This document shows, in pieces, positions 1-7,660 of a stretch of 64,000 bases of DNA; position 1 is the first letter of the stretch, and every line of letters begins with the position of its first letter. This DNA is from Virgibacillus halodenitrificans JCM 12304 (GTDB lineage: Bacteria > Bacillota > Bacilli > Bacillales > Amphibacillaceae). The DNA is taken from positions 1 to 64,000 of the forward strand of contig NZ_BAZS01000014.1 in the NCBI RefSeq assembly GCF_001310895.1, given 5' to 3'. Made by a program: the position numbers and the translations under genes. The notes under the pieces are model-generated. The model was not told the DNA's origin. It did no database searches and saw only the letters and a list, made by a program, of their open reading frames with translations.

Positions 1-138
1 GGGCACGATATAGCGGTCTTAATGTTTCTCACCTTCGCCATGTCGGACATTACTGCTCGATTTAACGCTCGTAATGTCTATCATCCACGTAAAACTGAAG
101 CAAGAGTTATATCAAGAAATAGTGCTGGATACGAATAA
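1..138 (+). CDS. C-terminal fragment of an unidentified protein
   Basis: An open frame runs in from the left edge and ends with TAA at 136-138. It encodes 45 visible residues, with a hydrophobic stretch (IAVLMFLTFAM) followed by a basic, polar tail. A hairpin follows directly. The family is not recognisable from this tail. The reading frame is supported only by being open to the edge and by the terminator just after the stop. Confidence 0.4.
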   Translation, partial: GHDIAVLMFLTFAMSDITARFNARNVYHPRKTEARVISRNSAGYE

Positions 139-148
139 GTTTAAATAG

Positions 149-187
149 TAAGAGACAGAAGGGAACTATGCGCCAGTCTGTCTCTTA
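149..187 (+). terminator. Terminator of the upstream partial gene
   Basis: A perfect 10-bp stem (149-158 with 178-187, arm TAAGAGACAG) begins 11 bases after the stop at 138. A modestly T-rich stretch follows. The strand is inferred from the preceding gene; it could also serve the convergent HxlR gene ending at 269. Confidence 0.55.
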
Positions 188-268
188 GTTAGTTTCACTG
201 CTTTTACATATACTTTTACTTCAAAGTTTAACTAATTTACAAGAATTTATCCTCTTACTCATTGGATT

Positions 269-589
269 TCAATCAAGCTCAGTTCTCATCCACTGCTGAG
301 ACCAGCTTTCAATGGAATGCAAAATAGGTTCCATGGACTGCCCTTTTTCTGTTAACGAATATTCAATAACTACAGGCGTGGCAGGAATAACCTCACGTAT
401 AACAATTCCTTGCTGCTCTAATTCTTTTAATCGTTCGGATAAGACTTTTCCACTTATCCCTATTGCTGATTGAATTTCATTAAATCGTTGCGTTCCCAAT
501 AATAGTTGGTAAATAACAAGAGCTGTCCATCTCCGACTAAGTAAAGAGATAGCTTTTTCAAATTTCGGGCAAATAGCTTGTTGTTTCAT
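269..589 (-). CDS. HxlR-family redox-type regulator, YodB/CatR-like
   Basis: A 106-residue winged-helix protein of the HxlR family. The core reads SLLSRRWTALVIYQLL, then RFNEIQSAIGISGKVLSERLKELEQ (helix-turn-helix), then a wing ending in YSLTEKG. Cys7, just before the first helix (AICPKFEKA), sits where Bacillus subtilis YodB has its quinone-sensing cysteine. The gene is divergent from a CatE-type catechol dioxygenase, the same partnership as YodB/CatR with catE. It probably represses that gene and itself and is relieved by quinones or electrophiles. The Shine-Dalgarno is AGAGAGGTG about 10 bases before ATG. The HxlR call is firm; the redox role is inferred from Cys7 and context. Confidence 0.85.
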   Translation of the reverse strand: MKQQAICPKFEKAISLLSRRWTALVIYQLLLGTQRFNEIQSAIGISGKVLSERLKELEQQGIVIREVIPATPVVIEYSLTEKGQSMEPILHSIESWSQQWMRTELD

Positions 590-654
590 TAAATATTTAC
601 ACCTCTCTTACTAGTATTGTACCATATACCAATATCTAAAATAAAACAAGTAAC

Positions 655-683
655 TTGACAAAACTAGATAATAAAAATAAACT
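655..683 (+). promoter_or_regulatory. Probable sigma-A promoter of the catechol dioxygenase
   Basis: TTGACA at 655-660 is a perfect -35. After 17 bases comes TAAACT at 678-683, a 4/6 match to TATAAT. The start codon is about 80 bases downstream. Confidence 0.5.
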
Positions 684-704
684 TAGTTACATAAAGTAAG
701 TAAA
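682..704. promoter_or_regulatory. Candidate HxlR operator at the catE promoter
   Basis: An imperfect inverted repeat, CTTAGTTAC-ataaa-GTAAGTAAA (7 of 9 pairs), overlaps the -10 region. A sequence containing the half-site AATAGTA follows at 706-718. Dyad repeats in this position suit repression by the divergent HxlR protein, but no proven operator was compared. Confidence 0.3.
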
Positions 705-763
705 ATTTAAATAGTAAGCACTGTATATCGATAAATATATTATTTTAACGAGGGGGATATAGG

Positions 764-1612
764 ATGAACTTTCATACGAAACCAATTCAATTTGTAGGAC
801 ATGTGAAAATTAAAGTGGAAAAACTAGAACGCGCTATAAATTTCTACAAGGACGTACTTGGGTTCGGCATATTAGAAAAAACGAAAAGAGAAGTAAAGCT
901 TACCACAGATGGTAAAACCAGTATTTTATCACTTGTACAGCCAGAAGATATTATACCAAAACAAGGAAGAACAACTGGTTTGTATCATTTCGCTATTCTT
1001 TTACCAACAAAAGCAGATTTGGCCAATATAGTAGTTCATTTGACCGAAAACAATATTCGCTTTGGGGCTTCAGATCACCTTGTAAGTGAAGCTATCTATC
1101 TACATGATCCAGATGGAAACGAGATTGAAATTTATATTGACCGTAGCCCTTCTGAATGGAGATGGGAGCAGGGCGAAGTAGCGATGGCAGTTGATCCGTT
1201 AAACTTTGAACAACTGCTAACACATGTGACATCAGAAAAATGGAAAGCAATGCCTAAAGAAACAGTAATGGGGCATATTCATTTGCATGTTTCTGAACTC
1301 AAAAAGACCGAAGCCTTTTATGTCAATGGTCTTGGTTTTGAGGTAGTAAACCGATTTGGTAGACAAGCATTATTTCTTTCATCGGGGAAGTACCATCATC
1401 ATATTGGTGTCAATACTTGGAATGGAGAAGGTGCACCCCCTCCTTCAACCAATAGTGTTGGTCTGGAGCACTTCACGCTTGTTTTTGGGAGTGATGAAGA
1501 GCTTATGAAAGTAGTGACGAATATAAAAGAACTAGGTGCTGATGTCACTGAAGTAAATGGTACGTATATCACTTTTGATCCATCCGGAATTAAAATCGTT
1601 TTATCCATCTAA
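764..1612 (+). CDS. catE: Catechol 2,3-dioxygenase, CatE/YfiE type
   Basis: A 282-residue two-domain vicinal-oxygen-chelate protein that should cleave catechol extradiol to 2-hydroxymuconic semialdehyde in the cytoplasm. The N-terminal module (residues about 8-130) has VGHVKIKVEKLERAINFY, TGLYHFAILLP and HDPDGNEIEIYID. The C-terminal module (about 165-282) has GHIHLHVSELKKTEAFY, YHHHIGVNTW and GLEHFTLVF. His and Glu residues of these motifs bind the iron. Length and motifs match B. subtilis CatE (YfiE), which detoxifies catechols. The Shine-Dalgarno is GAGGGGG before ATG. The gene stands alone, with a strong terminator behind it, opposite the HxlR regulator. Confidence 0.88.
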   Translation: MNFHTKPIQFVGHVKIKVEKLERAINFYKDVLGFGILEKTKREVKLTTDGKTSILSLVQPEDIIPKQGRTTGLYHFAILLPTKADLANIVVHLTENNIRFGASDHLVSEAIYLHDPDGNEIEIYIDRSPSEWRWEQGEVAMAVDPLNFEQLLTHVTSEKWKAMPKETVMGHIHLHVSELKKTEAFYVNGLGFEVVNRFGRQALFLSSGKYHHHIGVNTWNGEGAPPPSTNSVGLEHFTLVFGSDEELMKVVTNIKELGADVTEVNGTYITFDPSGIKIVLSI

Positions 1613-1645
1613 TGGGGGAAGCGAAAGTGAAAAATAGGGAGAACC

Positions 1646-1686
1646 AAAAATAGTTATCAGATCTCATATCTGATAACTATTTTTAT
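1646..1686 (+). terminator. Rho-independent terminator after catE
   Basis: A perfect 17-bp inverted repeat (1646-1662 with 1668-1684) with a 5-base loop lies 34 bases after the catE stop. Its arms start in A5 and end in T5, so it may work on both strands. Confidence 0.85.
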
Positions 1687-1879
1687 TCTTAGAATACAAG
1701 AAAATTTTAGAACGAATGGATAACTTATATTACTGGATTAGCAATTACCAGTTTCTGAAGGAGAGGAAGGCCTAGCCTTATAAATAGAAGTTATTCCCCT
1801 CACAAGGTCTTCAGCAAGGCAAATGTTCGTACTAGTAGTTCAGAAAGAAGCAAAGTTCATTTGACAGTCAAATTAGAAA

Positions 1880-2419
1880 CTAAATTTTCTCTTCTTTAAT
1901 CAGGTTAACTAATTCTTCCATCCAATGAAGGGTGTGTTCTGTTCTTGTTGAAAAGTAGTCGCGGACGAAGTGAATAATGGTTTCATTATTGTGATCCCCT
2001 TTTACCCGCTTGCCGAAGTCTTTTGTTTTTTCCCAATCTGCGTGAATACCATCTATTTTTCTTTCCAGTATCTCTACAATTTTACTGCGGTCTACATACT
2101 TAATATTCTCTAAACCAGGTAAGAAATCACGGATGGAATCCCCTTTTTCAAATAGCTTATATATTTTTTGGGGGAATTCCTTGCGTCCTTTATCCGTGAT
2201 AGCAAAAACCTGCTTATCTGGACGATGCTCTTCTTTAATAACTTCTACCACTTCAATATAACCATGCTTTGTTAGTGATTCAAAATGATAATACAATTTA
2301 CTCTCTGTCAATCTGGTCAGTTTATCTAAGGGAATAAACTCGGAAAGCTCTTTTTTTACTTTATAAGGGTAGTTGTTGCCTTCCATTAATTTGCTCAATA
2401 TAAAAACTTGGATAGACAT
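1880..2419 (-). CDS. PadR-family transcriptional regulator
   Basis: A PadR-type regulator of 179 residues from ATG 2419. That start has AAGGAG eight bases upstream; a GTG six bases earlier is less well placed. The N-terminal winged helix (MSIQVFILSKLMEGNNYPY, then SKLYYHFESLTKHGYIEV and FAITDKGRKEF) is classic PadR. The C-terminal half is helical and should dimerise. It is transcribed after a YhgE/Pip-like membrane protein, and the upstream region carries repeated TTAGAGTA boxes, so it most likely autorepresses the pair. The inducer is unknown; PadR proteins next to such exporters often answer membrane-active or phenolic compounds. Confidence 0.85.
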   Translation of the reverse strand: MSIQVFILSKLMEGNNYPYKVKKELSEFIPLDKLTRLTESKLYYHFESLTKHGYIEVVEVIKEEHRPDKQVFAITDKGRKEFPQKIYKLFEKGDSIRDFLPGLENIKYVDRSKIVEILERKIDGIHADWEKTKDFGKRVKGDHNNETIIHFVRDYFSTRTEHTLHWMEELVNLIKEEKI

Positions 2420-2458
2420 GTCCACTTCTCCTTCACGATGGAAGCTATTCTTAGCAAT

Positions 2459-3652
2459 TTAGACGGTTACTTCTCTGATGGTTGGCGCCTTTTTCGCTTT
2501 TGAGGCAGTTTCTACTACTTCTTCAGCGACTGGTTTGTGAACAAACGCAACGAGCACAATATTAATTATCAGCGCAGCGGCTCCAACGGCTAGTAAAGAC
2601 CAAATGAACGGACTTGCACTGATGCTGCCATACAGATTTGCGAAATAGGCCTGTACCGAATAATACATTGGCGAAATGTAGCTTGCCCACTCGTACGGCA
2701 AATGCATCATTTCTCGAGGGATAACCGAACCGTTTGCTAATGTTTGTATGAAAAGAATTGGCAGATTTACGATCATACCAAAGTCTCCTAATAAAAACAT
2801 AAAGATTGCCGTGAAATTAAAGAATACCATATAGTTTATAATTTGTTGACCCATTAGATTGAAAAGAGCATTAGTACCTGGATCATTAACCAAAAATGCG
2901 ATACCAGCAGCAAGGGCGGAAGAAACGACTGCAATGAGTAATGCAGTTAATTGAATATACGTAAATAATCGCCTTCTGCTTGCTTTATTTCGGTTTGCTT
3001 TAAAGGCACCGACCAACTGCATCGCACCAATCATTGCACCAACATAACCAGCCATACTTAAGAACATTGGCAGCATGTTATTATTCATGCCCTCTGGCAT
3101 TTCATTAATAGCTACTACATTTCCGACATAGGCTGTATCTATTTTCTTAGCTAATGCTGCAGCTTGCTCCTCAGGTACATGGACATCCATTAACACTCCT
3201 TGTGCTGTTTGCTGTGAAAACTGGCTGCTTAGCTGATCATTAATTTGTTTAACAACTGAATTCATCGTGGAGGAGACCGTCGTTGCGCCTGCTTCGTTCA
3301 TTGTAAAATCAATACTTGAGGAAACTTCTCCTTTTTGCATATCTGCAGAGAACGTCTCAGGAATGTGTACAACGAGCGCCAAATCATTTTTCTCTAACTC
3401 TTTTAAGGCTTGTTTATTAGTTACATTTGTTTCAATTTCTTTAAAAGGTAAGCTTTCTTCCAATTGATCAGCAATCTTTGCACCATATTCGCCTGCATCA
3501 TCATTAATGATAGCAATTGGTAATTTATCAATGTTACCAGGGATTGCTGTATAACCAGGTAAGAAAATTCCCAGCATAGCAACCGCATAGAATACCCCCA
3601 TAAAGATTGCGCCAATAGGACCCTTTTGTTTTAAAAACTGCGTGAATTTCAT
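2459..3652 (-). CDS. YhgE/Pip-like ABC-2-type membrane protein
   Basis: A 397-residue membrane protein. One transmembrane segment lies near residues 12-35. A long extracytoplasmic domain follows (about 36-190), containing PIAIINDDAGEYG and LALVVHIPETFS, typical of the YhgE/Pip and DUF3533 group. About five more membrane segments (from about 200) end in a short basic tail. It has no ATPase of its own in the window. Family members move or release lipids, toxins or phage-related cargo; the cargo here is unknown. ATG 3652 has AAAGGAA eight bases upstream. It is the first gene of an operon with padR, separated by 39 bases. Confidence 0.75.
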   Translation of the reverse strand: MKFTQFLKQKGPIGAIFMGVFYAVAMLGIFLPGYTAIPGNIDKLPIAIINDDAGEYGAKIADQLEESLPFKEIETNVTNKQALKELEKNDLALVVHIPETFSADMQKGEVSSSIDFTMNEAGATTVSSTMNSVVKQINDQLSSQFSQQTAQGVLMDVHVPEEQAAALAKKIDTAYVGNVVAINEMPEGMNNNMLPMFLSMAGYVGAMIGAMQLVGAFKANRNKASRRRLFTYIQLTALLIAVVSSALAAGIAFLVNDPGTNALFNLMGQQIINYMVFFNFTAIFMFLLGDFGMIVNLPILFIQTLANGSVIPREMMHLPYEWASYISPMYYSVQAYFANLYGSISASPFIWSLLAVGAAALIINIVLVAFVHKPVAEEVVETASKAKKAPTIREVTV

Positions 3653-3684
3653 TCATTATTTCCTTTCTATAGTGAAAATGCGTT

Positions 3685-3723
3685 TAATTAGAGTGCTTTT
3701 TATAAAGTACTCTAATTAGAGTA
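3685..3723. promoter_or_regulatory. PadR operator cluster, three TTAGAGTA half-sites
   Basis: Two interlocked dyads lie between the -10 and the YhgE-like gene. One is a 15-base inverted repeat (3685-3699 with 3704-3718, one mismatch, 4-base loop). The other is the perfect 16-base palindrome TACTCTAATTAGAGTA (3708-3723). Together they give three TTAGAGTA/G half-sites, a good target for a winged-helix dimer blocking transcription start. Confidence 0.65.
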
Positions 3724-3730
3724 TGATATG

Positions 3731-3759
3731 ATTATATGTTAATTATTTCACAAAGTCAA
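3731..3759 (-). promoter_or_regulatory. Strong sigma-A promoter of the YhgE-padR operon
   Basis: On the minus strand TTGACT (3754-3759) and TATAAT (3731-3736) are separated by exactly 17 bases. The operator cluster begins eight bases downstream of the -10. Confidence 0.8.
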
Positions 3760-3988
3760 TGATTTGGTTTTTAGTATGAGGGAGATTTTATTAGAAAGTA
3801 TCTGTAAGCAGTAAAGGATAGTCACTTCGAAGTTTGTATTTATAGACAAAAATAATAGAAATTGGATAGAATAACTTATTGGCGTAAAATTAACCTACCA
3901 TTAAGAACAGGAAACTAAACATGTTTGTTTTGAAACATATATAGCAGGGGGTGACAGAAACCTAAAAAGTTTGGTATAACTATAAGAG

Positions 3989-4015
3989 GCAAAGCTAACT
4001 TTGCTTTTTATTTTT
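3989..4015 (+). terminator. Short hairpin with T-run before dus
   Basis: GCAAAG-ctaa-CTTTGC (3989-4004) is followed by a T-rich run. It looks like a small terminator or attenuator in the leader of the dihydrouridine synthase gene. The 6-bp stem is weak. Confidence 0.4.
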
Positions 4016-4060
4016 GGCATGAGGGTGACCTTATTGTCTGTTAGGAAAGGAATTTTGAAA

Positions 4061-5014
4061 ATGGAAGATAATTTTTGGCACGACTTACCTCGGCCGTTTT
4101 TTATATTGGCACCAATGGAAGATGTTACACACGTGGTTTTTCGCCATGTCGTGAGTGAAGCAGCGAGACCGGACGTATTCTTCACTGAATTTACAAACAC
4201 AGAAAGCTTTTGTCATCCGGAAGGTATCTCTAGTGTTCGTGGTCGTCTCACATATACAGAAGACGAGCAGCCGATGGTCGCACATATTTGGGGAGACAAG
4301 CCTGAAAATTTCCGAGAGATGAGTATTGGAATGGCGGAACAAGGCTTTAAAGGAATTGACATTAATATGGGCTGCCCCGTACACAATGTCGCAGCAAAAG
4401 GGAAGGGAAGCGGACTGATCCGTAGACCAGATGTAGCTGCAGATATTATCCAGGCAGCTAAAGCAGGGGGGCTCCCTGTAAGTGTGAAGACAAGACTTGG
4501 ATACACCAATGTGGATGAGTGGCATGAATGGTTGAAACACTTATTGGAACAGGATATCGTCAACCTTTCCATTCACCTGCGCACAAAGAAAGAAATGAGC
4601 GATGTTGACGCACATTGGGAGCTCATTCCCGAAATAAAAAAGCTTCGTGATGAAATCGCACCACATACGTTGTTAACGATCAATGGAGATATCCCTGATC
4701 GACAGAAGGGCTTGGAGCTCGTGGATAAATATGGAGTCGATGGAGTCATGATTGGACGAGGGATCTTCCATAATCCATATGCATTTGAAATGGAGAAGAA
4801 AGAGCATACCAGTGAGGAGTTACTTGAGCTTTTGCGATTGCACCTTGATCTCCATGATAAATATGCCAAATTGGAGCCGCGTCCGTTCAAACCTTTACGA
4901 CGCTTCTTTAAAATCTATGTTCGTGGTTTTCGCGGAGCAAGTGAGCTTCGAAACCAGCTAATGAGCACGGAGACCACAGACGAAGTACGTGAATTGCTCG
5001 ATAGTTTTGAGTAG
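4061..5014 (+). CDS. dus: tRNA-dihydrouridine synthase
   Basis: An FMN enzyme of 317 residues that reduces uridines in the tRNA D-loop to dihydrouridine. Motifs in order: [16 protein letters not shown] (residues 14-29), [27 protein letters not shown] with catalytic Cys105, [17 protein letters not shown] and [14 protein letters not shown], then the helical tRNA-binding tail. The start is taken at ATG 4061, with AGGAAAGG ten bases upstream and the flavin motif at the usual distance. An upstream TTG at 4001 would add 20 residues reading through the leader hairpin and is unlikely. It is a single gene with its own terminator. Confidence 0.92.
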   Translation: MEDNFWHDLPRPFFILAPMEDVTHVVFRHVVSEAARPDVFFTEFTNTESFCHPEGISSVRGRLTYTEDEQPMVAHIWGDKPENFREMSIGMAEQGFKGIDINMGCPVHNVAAKGKGSGLIRRPDVAADIIQAAKAGGLPVSVKTRLGYTNVDEWHEWLKHLLEQDIVNLSIHLRTKKEMSDVDAHWELIPEIKKLRDEIAPHTLLTINGDIPDRQKGLELVDKYGVDGVMIGRGIFHNPYAFEMEKKEHTSEELLELLRLHLDLHDKYAKLEPRPFKPLRRFFKIYVRGFRGASELRNQLMSTETTDEVRELLDSFE

Positions 5015-5051
5015 GGGTTGGATGAATTAAAAGCTGAAAATCTAAAGGGGC

Positions 5052-5077
5052 ACCAGGTATTTAGTACCTGGTATTTT
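5052..5077 (+). terminator. Terminator after dus
   Basis: ACCAGGTA (5052-5059) pairs with TACCTGGT (5065-5072) around a 5-base loop, followed by ATTTTAATTT. It lies 38 bases after the dus stop. Confidence 0.75.
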
Positions 5078-5218
5078 AATTTGCTTACCAAAGAAACGAA
5101 GGCTCCAATACTTATGCTACAATTTAAATATCCATTAAAATATACATTTGTTCTTAACTCCACTTGTAAAATTAAAACAATTCAATGAGGTAGTTTTAAT
5201 TAATGACATTGAGTAAAG

Positions 5219-5262
5219 AAAAAAGTGACATGAAAGCACATATATCTTCATGTCACTTTTTT
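5219..5262 (-). terminator. Terminator of the small acidic protein gene
   Basis: A perfect 16-bp stem (5219-5234 with 5247-5262) with A6/T6 ends lies just past the stop of the minus-strand gene 5267-5470. Its symmetry would also stop plus-strand readthrough from dus. Confidence 0.8.
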
Positions 5263-5266
5263 ACAC

Positions 5267-5470
5267 TCATGAATTATTATTTATTTGCGATATCTGCTTT
5301 CTTGCCAAATATTCATTGGCGCCTTCCAATATCTTATGCTCATCTACAGAATCTCCTGCATAGTTTTCCGCACTGTCAAAAGGCTTGTTTGTTTGAAGAC
5401 CGGTACTTGCACTTATTTCTCCATCCTCTGGAGTGGAGATGTCAACCTTCTTTTTGGTTTTGTCCGTCAT
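5267..5470 (-). CDS. Small polar protein of unknown function
   Basis: A 67-residue protein, acidic in its middle, with a basic N-terminus (MTDKTKKK), no membrane segment and no cysteine. It reads as a real gene: GAGGTG lies about eight bases before ATG and a perfect 16-bp terminator follows the stop. The central STGLQTNKPFDSAENYAG loosely recalls the small YozQ/DUF4025 proteins of bacilli, but the likeness is too weak to name it. The overlapping plus-strand frames lack ribosome binding sites. Confidence 0.6.
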   Translation of the reverse strand: MTDKTKKKVDISTPEDGEISASTGLQTNKPFDSAENYAGDSVDEHKILEGANEYLARKQISQINNNS

Positions 5471-5798
5471 ATTACGTCACCTCAAGGCTAGGTTTTGCAT
5501 AAATGCTTTTGGTTATTCTTATTGTAATAGAGCTGTTCGTTCTTGGAAGACCTTATACCTGTTCAAGGCTTATACTTAGTAATCACTTTGTTTCACTTCG
5601 CCCATAATACCCTCAGTTATAAAATTTGCCAATATAACCTATAAGTAATACCAATAACTAAATATTATTTAACTCATTGCAATTATTAAACTATTCTGTT
5701 TAAATGTTACTAACAATTAATTTATTTTAAAAAATCAAACTATTTGATAACTGGTAGGTACATCATTACCACTTATTTAGGGAAAAAGGTGATTTGTA
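5471..5798. other. Intergenic region before gntR
   Basis: About 330 AT-rich bases hold the leader of the minus-strand small gene at the left and, at 5749-5774, a dyad that probably binds the GntR regulator. No further gene or hairpin was found, and no convincing -35/-10 pair could be assigned to gntR. Confidence 0.5.
5749..5774. promoter_or_regulatory. Operator-like dyad upstream of gntR (copy 1)
   Basis: AACTGGTA-N10-TACCACTT has arms that match 7 of 8 as an inverted repeat. It lies 24 bases before the gntR start. A near copy (AACTGGTA-N10-TACAAGTT, with a similar N10) stands before xsc at 10908-10933. No third copy was noticed, so it is the best candidate site for the GntR protein, giving autoregulation. 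Confidence 0.65.
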
Positions 5799-6524
5799 TT
5801 GATTGATTCAAACAACCCTATACCGCTACATGTGCAAATTAGTAATGCACTTGTTAAGCAAATCAAAGCTGGAATGTACAAAGATAAAATCCCGAGTGAA
5901 CGAGAGCTTATTGAAGCATATACAGTTAGTAGAACGACGGTGCGTCAAGCCATTGCAAAGCTGGTCAATGATGGAATATTAAAAAAGGTACATGGAAAAG
6001 GAACCTTCATCAATGAAGGAAAACCGATTCAGGAATGGTTATCTAACTTAAATAGCCTTACAGAAACGATTAAAAATATGGGTATGGCCCCAAGCAGCAA
6101 ATTATTAGCAGCCGAACAAATTGATGTAAAGGACCATTCCATCGATATTTTCAATATGGATCTGTACATGATTGAGCGGTTAAGATATGCAGATGGGGAG
6201 CCTCTGGCGATTGAAAAGCACTACTACCCATTGTCTGTTGGTTTAAAATTATCTTCCTATGATTTAGAAACGGAAACAATCTTTGATTTGCTCGAAAATG
6301 AAATGGGAATCACGCTTGCAGAAGCGGAACAAATTATTTCTACTGAAGATGCTGATGCAAGGGTAGCTGGATTATTAGGTATACCAAAAGGAGCTAGTGT
6401 TTTAACCGTTGAGCGAATTATTGCAGATGAACTTGGGAATCCCCTGGAATTTTATCGAGGTTATTACCGACCAGATAAATATGTATTTCGGGTAAAGTCA
6501 AAAAGAAACGGACTGAGGAGTTAG
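5799..6524 (+). CDS. GntR-family (HutC/UTRA) regulator of the sulfonate operon
   Basis: A 241-residue regulator. Its N-terminal GntR winged helix (IPLHVQISNALVKQIKAG, IPSERELIEAYTVSRTTVRQAI, LKKVHGKGTFI; residues 8-72) precedes a UTRA ligand domain (about 90-235, YMIERLRYADGEPLAIEKHYY and FYRGYYRPDKYVF). The start is TTG, supported by AAAGGTGAT seven bases upstream. It heads a TRAP transporter, alcohol dehydrogenase and xsc series in the same direction, and matching dyads precede this gene and xsc. It therefore probably controls sulfonate use. UTRA domains bind small organic effectors; here that could be the imported sulfonate or sulfoacetaldehyde. Confidence 0.85.
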   Translation: MIDSNNPIPLHVQISNALVKQIKAGMYKDKIPSERELIEAYTVSRTTVRQAIAKLVNDGILKKVHGKGTFINEGKPIQEWLSNLNSLTETIKNMGMAPSSKLLAAEQIDVKDHSIDIFNMDLYMIERLRYADGEPLAIEKHYYPLSVGLKLSSYDLETETIFDLLENEMGITLAEAEQIISTEDADARVAGLLGIPKGASVLTVERIIADELGNPLEFYRGYYRPDKYVFRVKSKRNGLRS

Positions 6525-6545
6525 TCCTTAATTTTAAATGATAAA

Positions 6546-6559
6546 TGTAAGCGTTAACA
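6546..6559 (+). promoter_or_regulatory. cre site upstream of the TRAP transporter
   Basis: TGTAAGCGTTAACA fits the CcpA consensus TGWNANCGNTNWCA at every defined position. It lies between gntR and dctP, 19 bases before the dctP start, where bound CcpA would block transcription into the transporter when preferred sugars are present. Confidence 0.75.
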
Positions 6560-6577
6560 AAAAAGGGAGTGAAAAAG

Positions 6578-7639
6578 ATGAATGTGATAAATAAACATGC
6601 CACGCTGGTCATATGTATCATCGCTTTTTTGTTCATTATTATAGCAGGTGATATAAAGCTTTCCAAAAGTGCGGGTGCAATCGACTCAGAGGTTATTGTA
6701 TTACGTGCAGCACAATCGAAATCGAGCAACCATCCTGTGTCCCAGGGAATCGATAAATTTGCCGAGCTGGTAAAGGAAAAATCAAATGGGAAGATTATCG
6801 TGGAAACATATCATGACGGTTTGCTTGGTGACGATCGAGAGGTAATTGAGAGTGCTCAGCGTGGCAGTATTGCATTTGCAAGCTCTTCCACTCCCAATAT
6901 GACTAGCTTTACAAATTATTTCACTGCATGGGATTTACCATATATTTTTGAAAACAAAGAAGAAGTGTATACGGCTATCGATGGGAAGCCAGGTGATATC
7001 ATTCGCAAGGAAATGGAAAAGTCCGGCTTCAAGGTGGTTTTCTTTCCAGACTATGGTTTTAGACAAATTGTTAATAATGAAAAACCGATTGAAAAACCTG
7101 AAGATCTTAAAGGGATGAAGATAAGAACAACCAATTCGAAGATTGAGCAGGCGGATTTTGAAGTGTTTGGAGCGAGCCCGACACCGGTTGCGTGGTCTGA
7201 AGTGTTTACTGCATTACAGCAAGGAACCGTGGAAGGGGAAGGTAATAGTTATTCTCTCCTATGGGATACGAAGCATCAAGAAGTATTAAGCTATGCAACA
7301 GAGGTCAATTATAACTATAGCTCTGACATGGTCGTTATGAATAAATCTATGTTTGACGGGATGACGGAAGATCAGCAAAGCACCATTATGGCTGCTGGCC
7401 AGGAAGCAATGGAGTGGCAAAGAAATCGGGCAAATGAGCGTGAAGCGGAAGCAAAACAGCAATTTATTGATTACGGAATTGAGATTTATGAGCCTGCACC
7501 AGAAGAAATGAAGAAATGGAAGCAAGCAGTAAAGCCGGTTTGGGATGAGTTTGTTCGACCAGGCATGGCTGATCCGGAGTATGTGGAGATTATCTTGGAG
7601 GAACTTGGTAAAACACGTGAAGGCATTTTTGGTGACTAA
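6578..7639 (+). CDS. TRAP transporter substrate-binding protein (DctP family)
   Basis: A 353-residue extracytoplasmic solute receptor. It has one N-terminal signal or anchor segment (about residues 8-25) without a clear lipobox. The DctP fold is seen in LRAAQSKSSNHPVSQGIDKFAELV, GLLGDDREVIESAQRG and LKGMKIRTTNS; the Arg of the last motif normally clamps the acidic group of the ligand. ATG 6578 is chosen because AAGGGAG lies eight bases upstream; a GTG at 6569 would overlap that site. It is followed 21 bases later by the fused membrane subunit. With Xsc downstream, a C2 sulfonate such as isethionate is the likely ligand. Confidence 0.88.
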   Translation: MNVINKHATLVICIIAFLFIIIAGDIKLSKSAGAIDSEVIVLRAAQSKSSNHPVSQGIDKFAELVKEKSNGKIIVETYHDGLLGDDREVIESAQRGSIAFASSSTPNMTSFTNYFTAWDLPYIFENKEEVYTAIDGKPGDIIRKEMEKSGFKVVFFPDYGFRQIVNNEKPIEKPEDLKGMKIRTTNSKIEQADFEVFGASPTPVAWSEVFTALQQGTVEGEGNSYSLLWDTKHQEVLSYATEVNYNYSSDMVVMNKSMFDGMTEDQQSTIMAAGQEAMEWQRNRANEREAEAKQQFIDYGIEIYEPAPEEMKKWKQAVKPVWDEFVRPGMADPEYVEIILEELGKTREGIFGD

Positions 7640-7660
7640 CTTACTAATGGAGGGAAAAAG

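Noticed and set aside
4085-4572. Two long minus-strand frames (151 and 119 codons) inside the dus gene
   Set aside because: They are shadows of a well-supported coding gene, have no ribosome site and show no recognisable protein features.
5203-5502. Plus-strand frame of 99 codons opposite the small minus-strand gene
   Set aside because: It reads through the terminator hairpin, has no ribosome site and overlaps a better supported gene.
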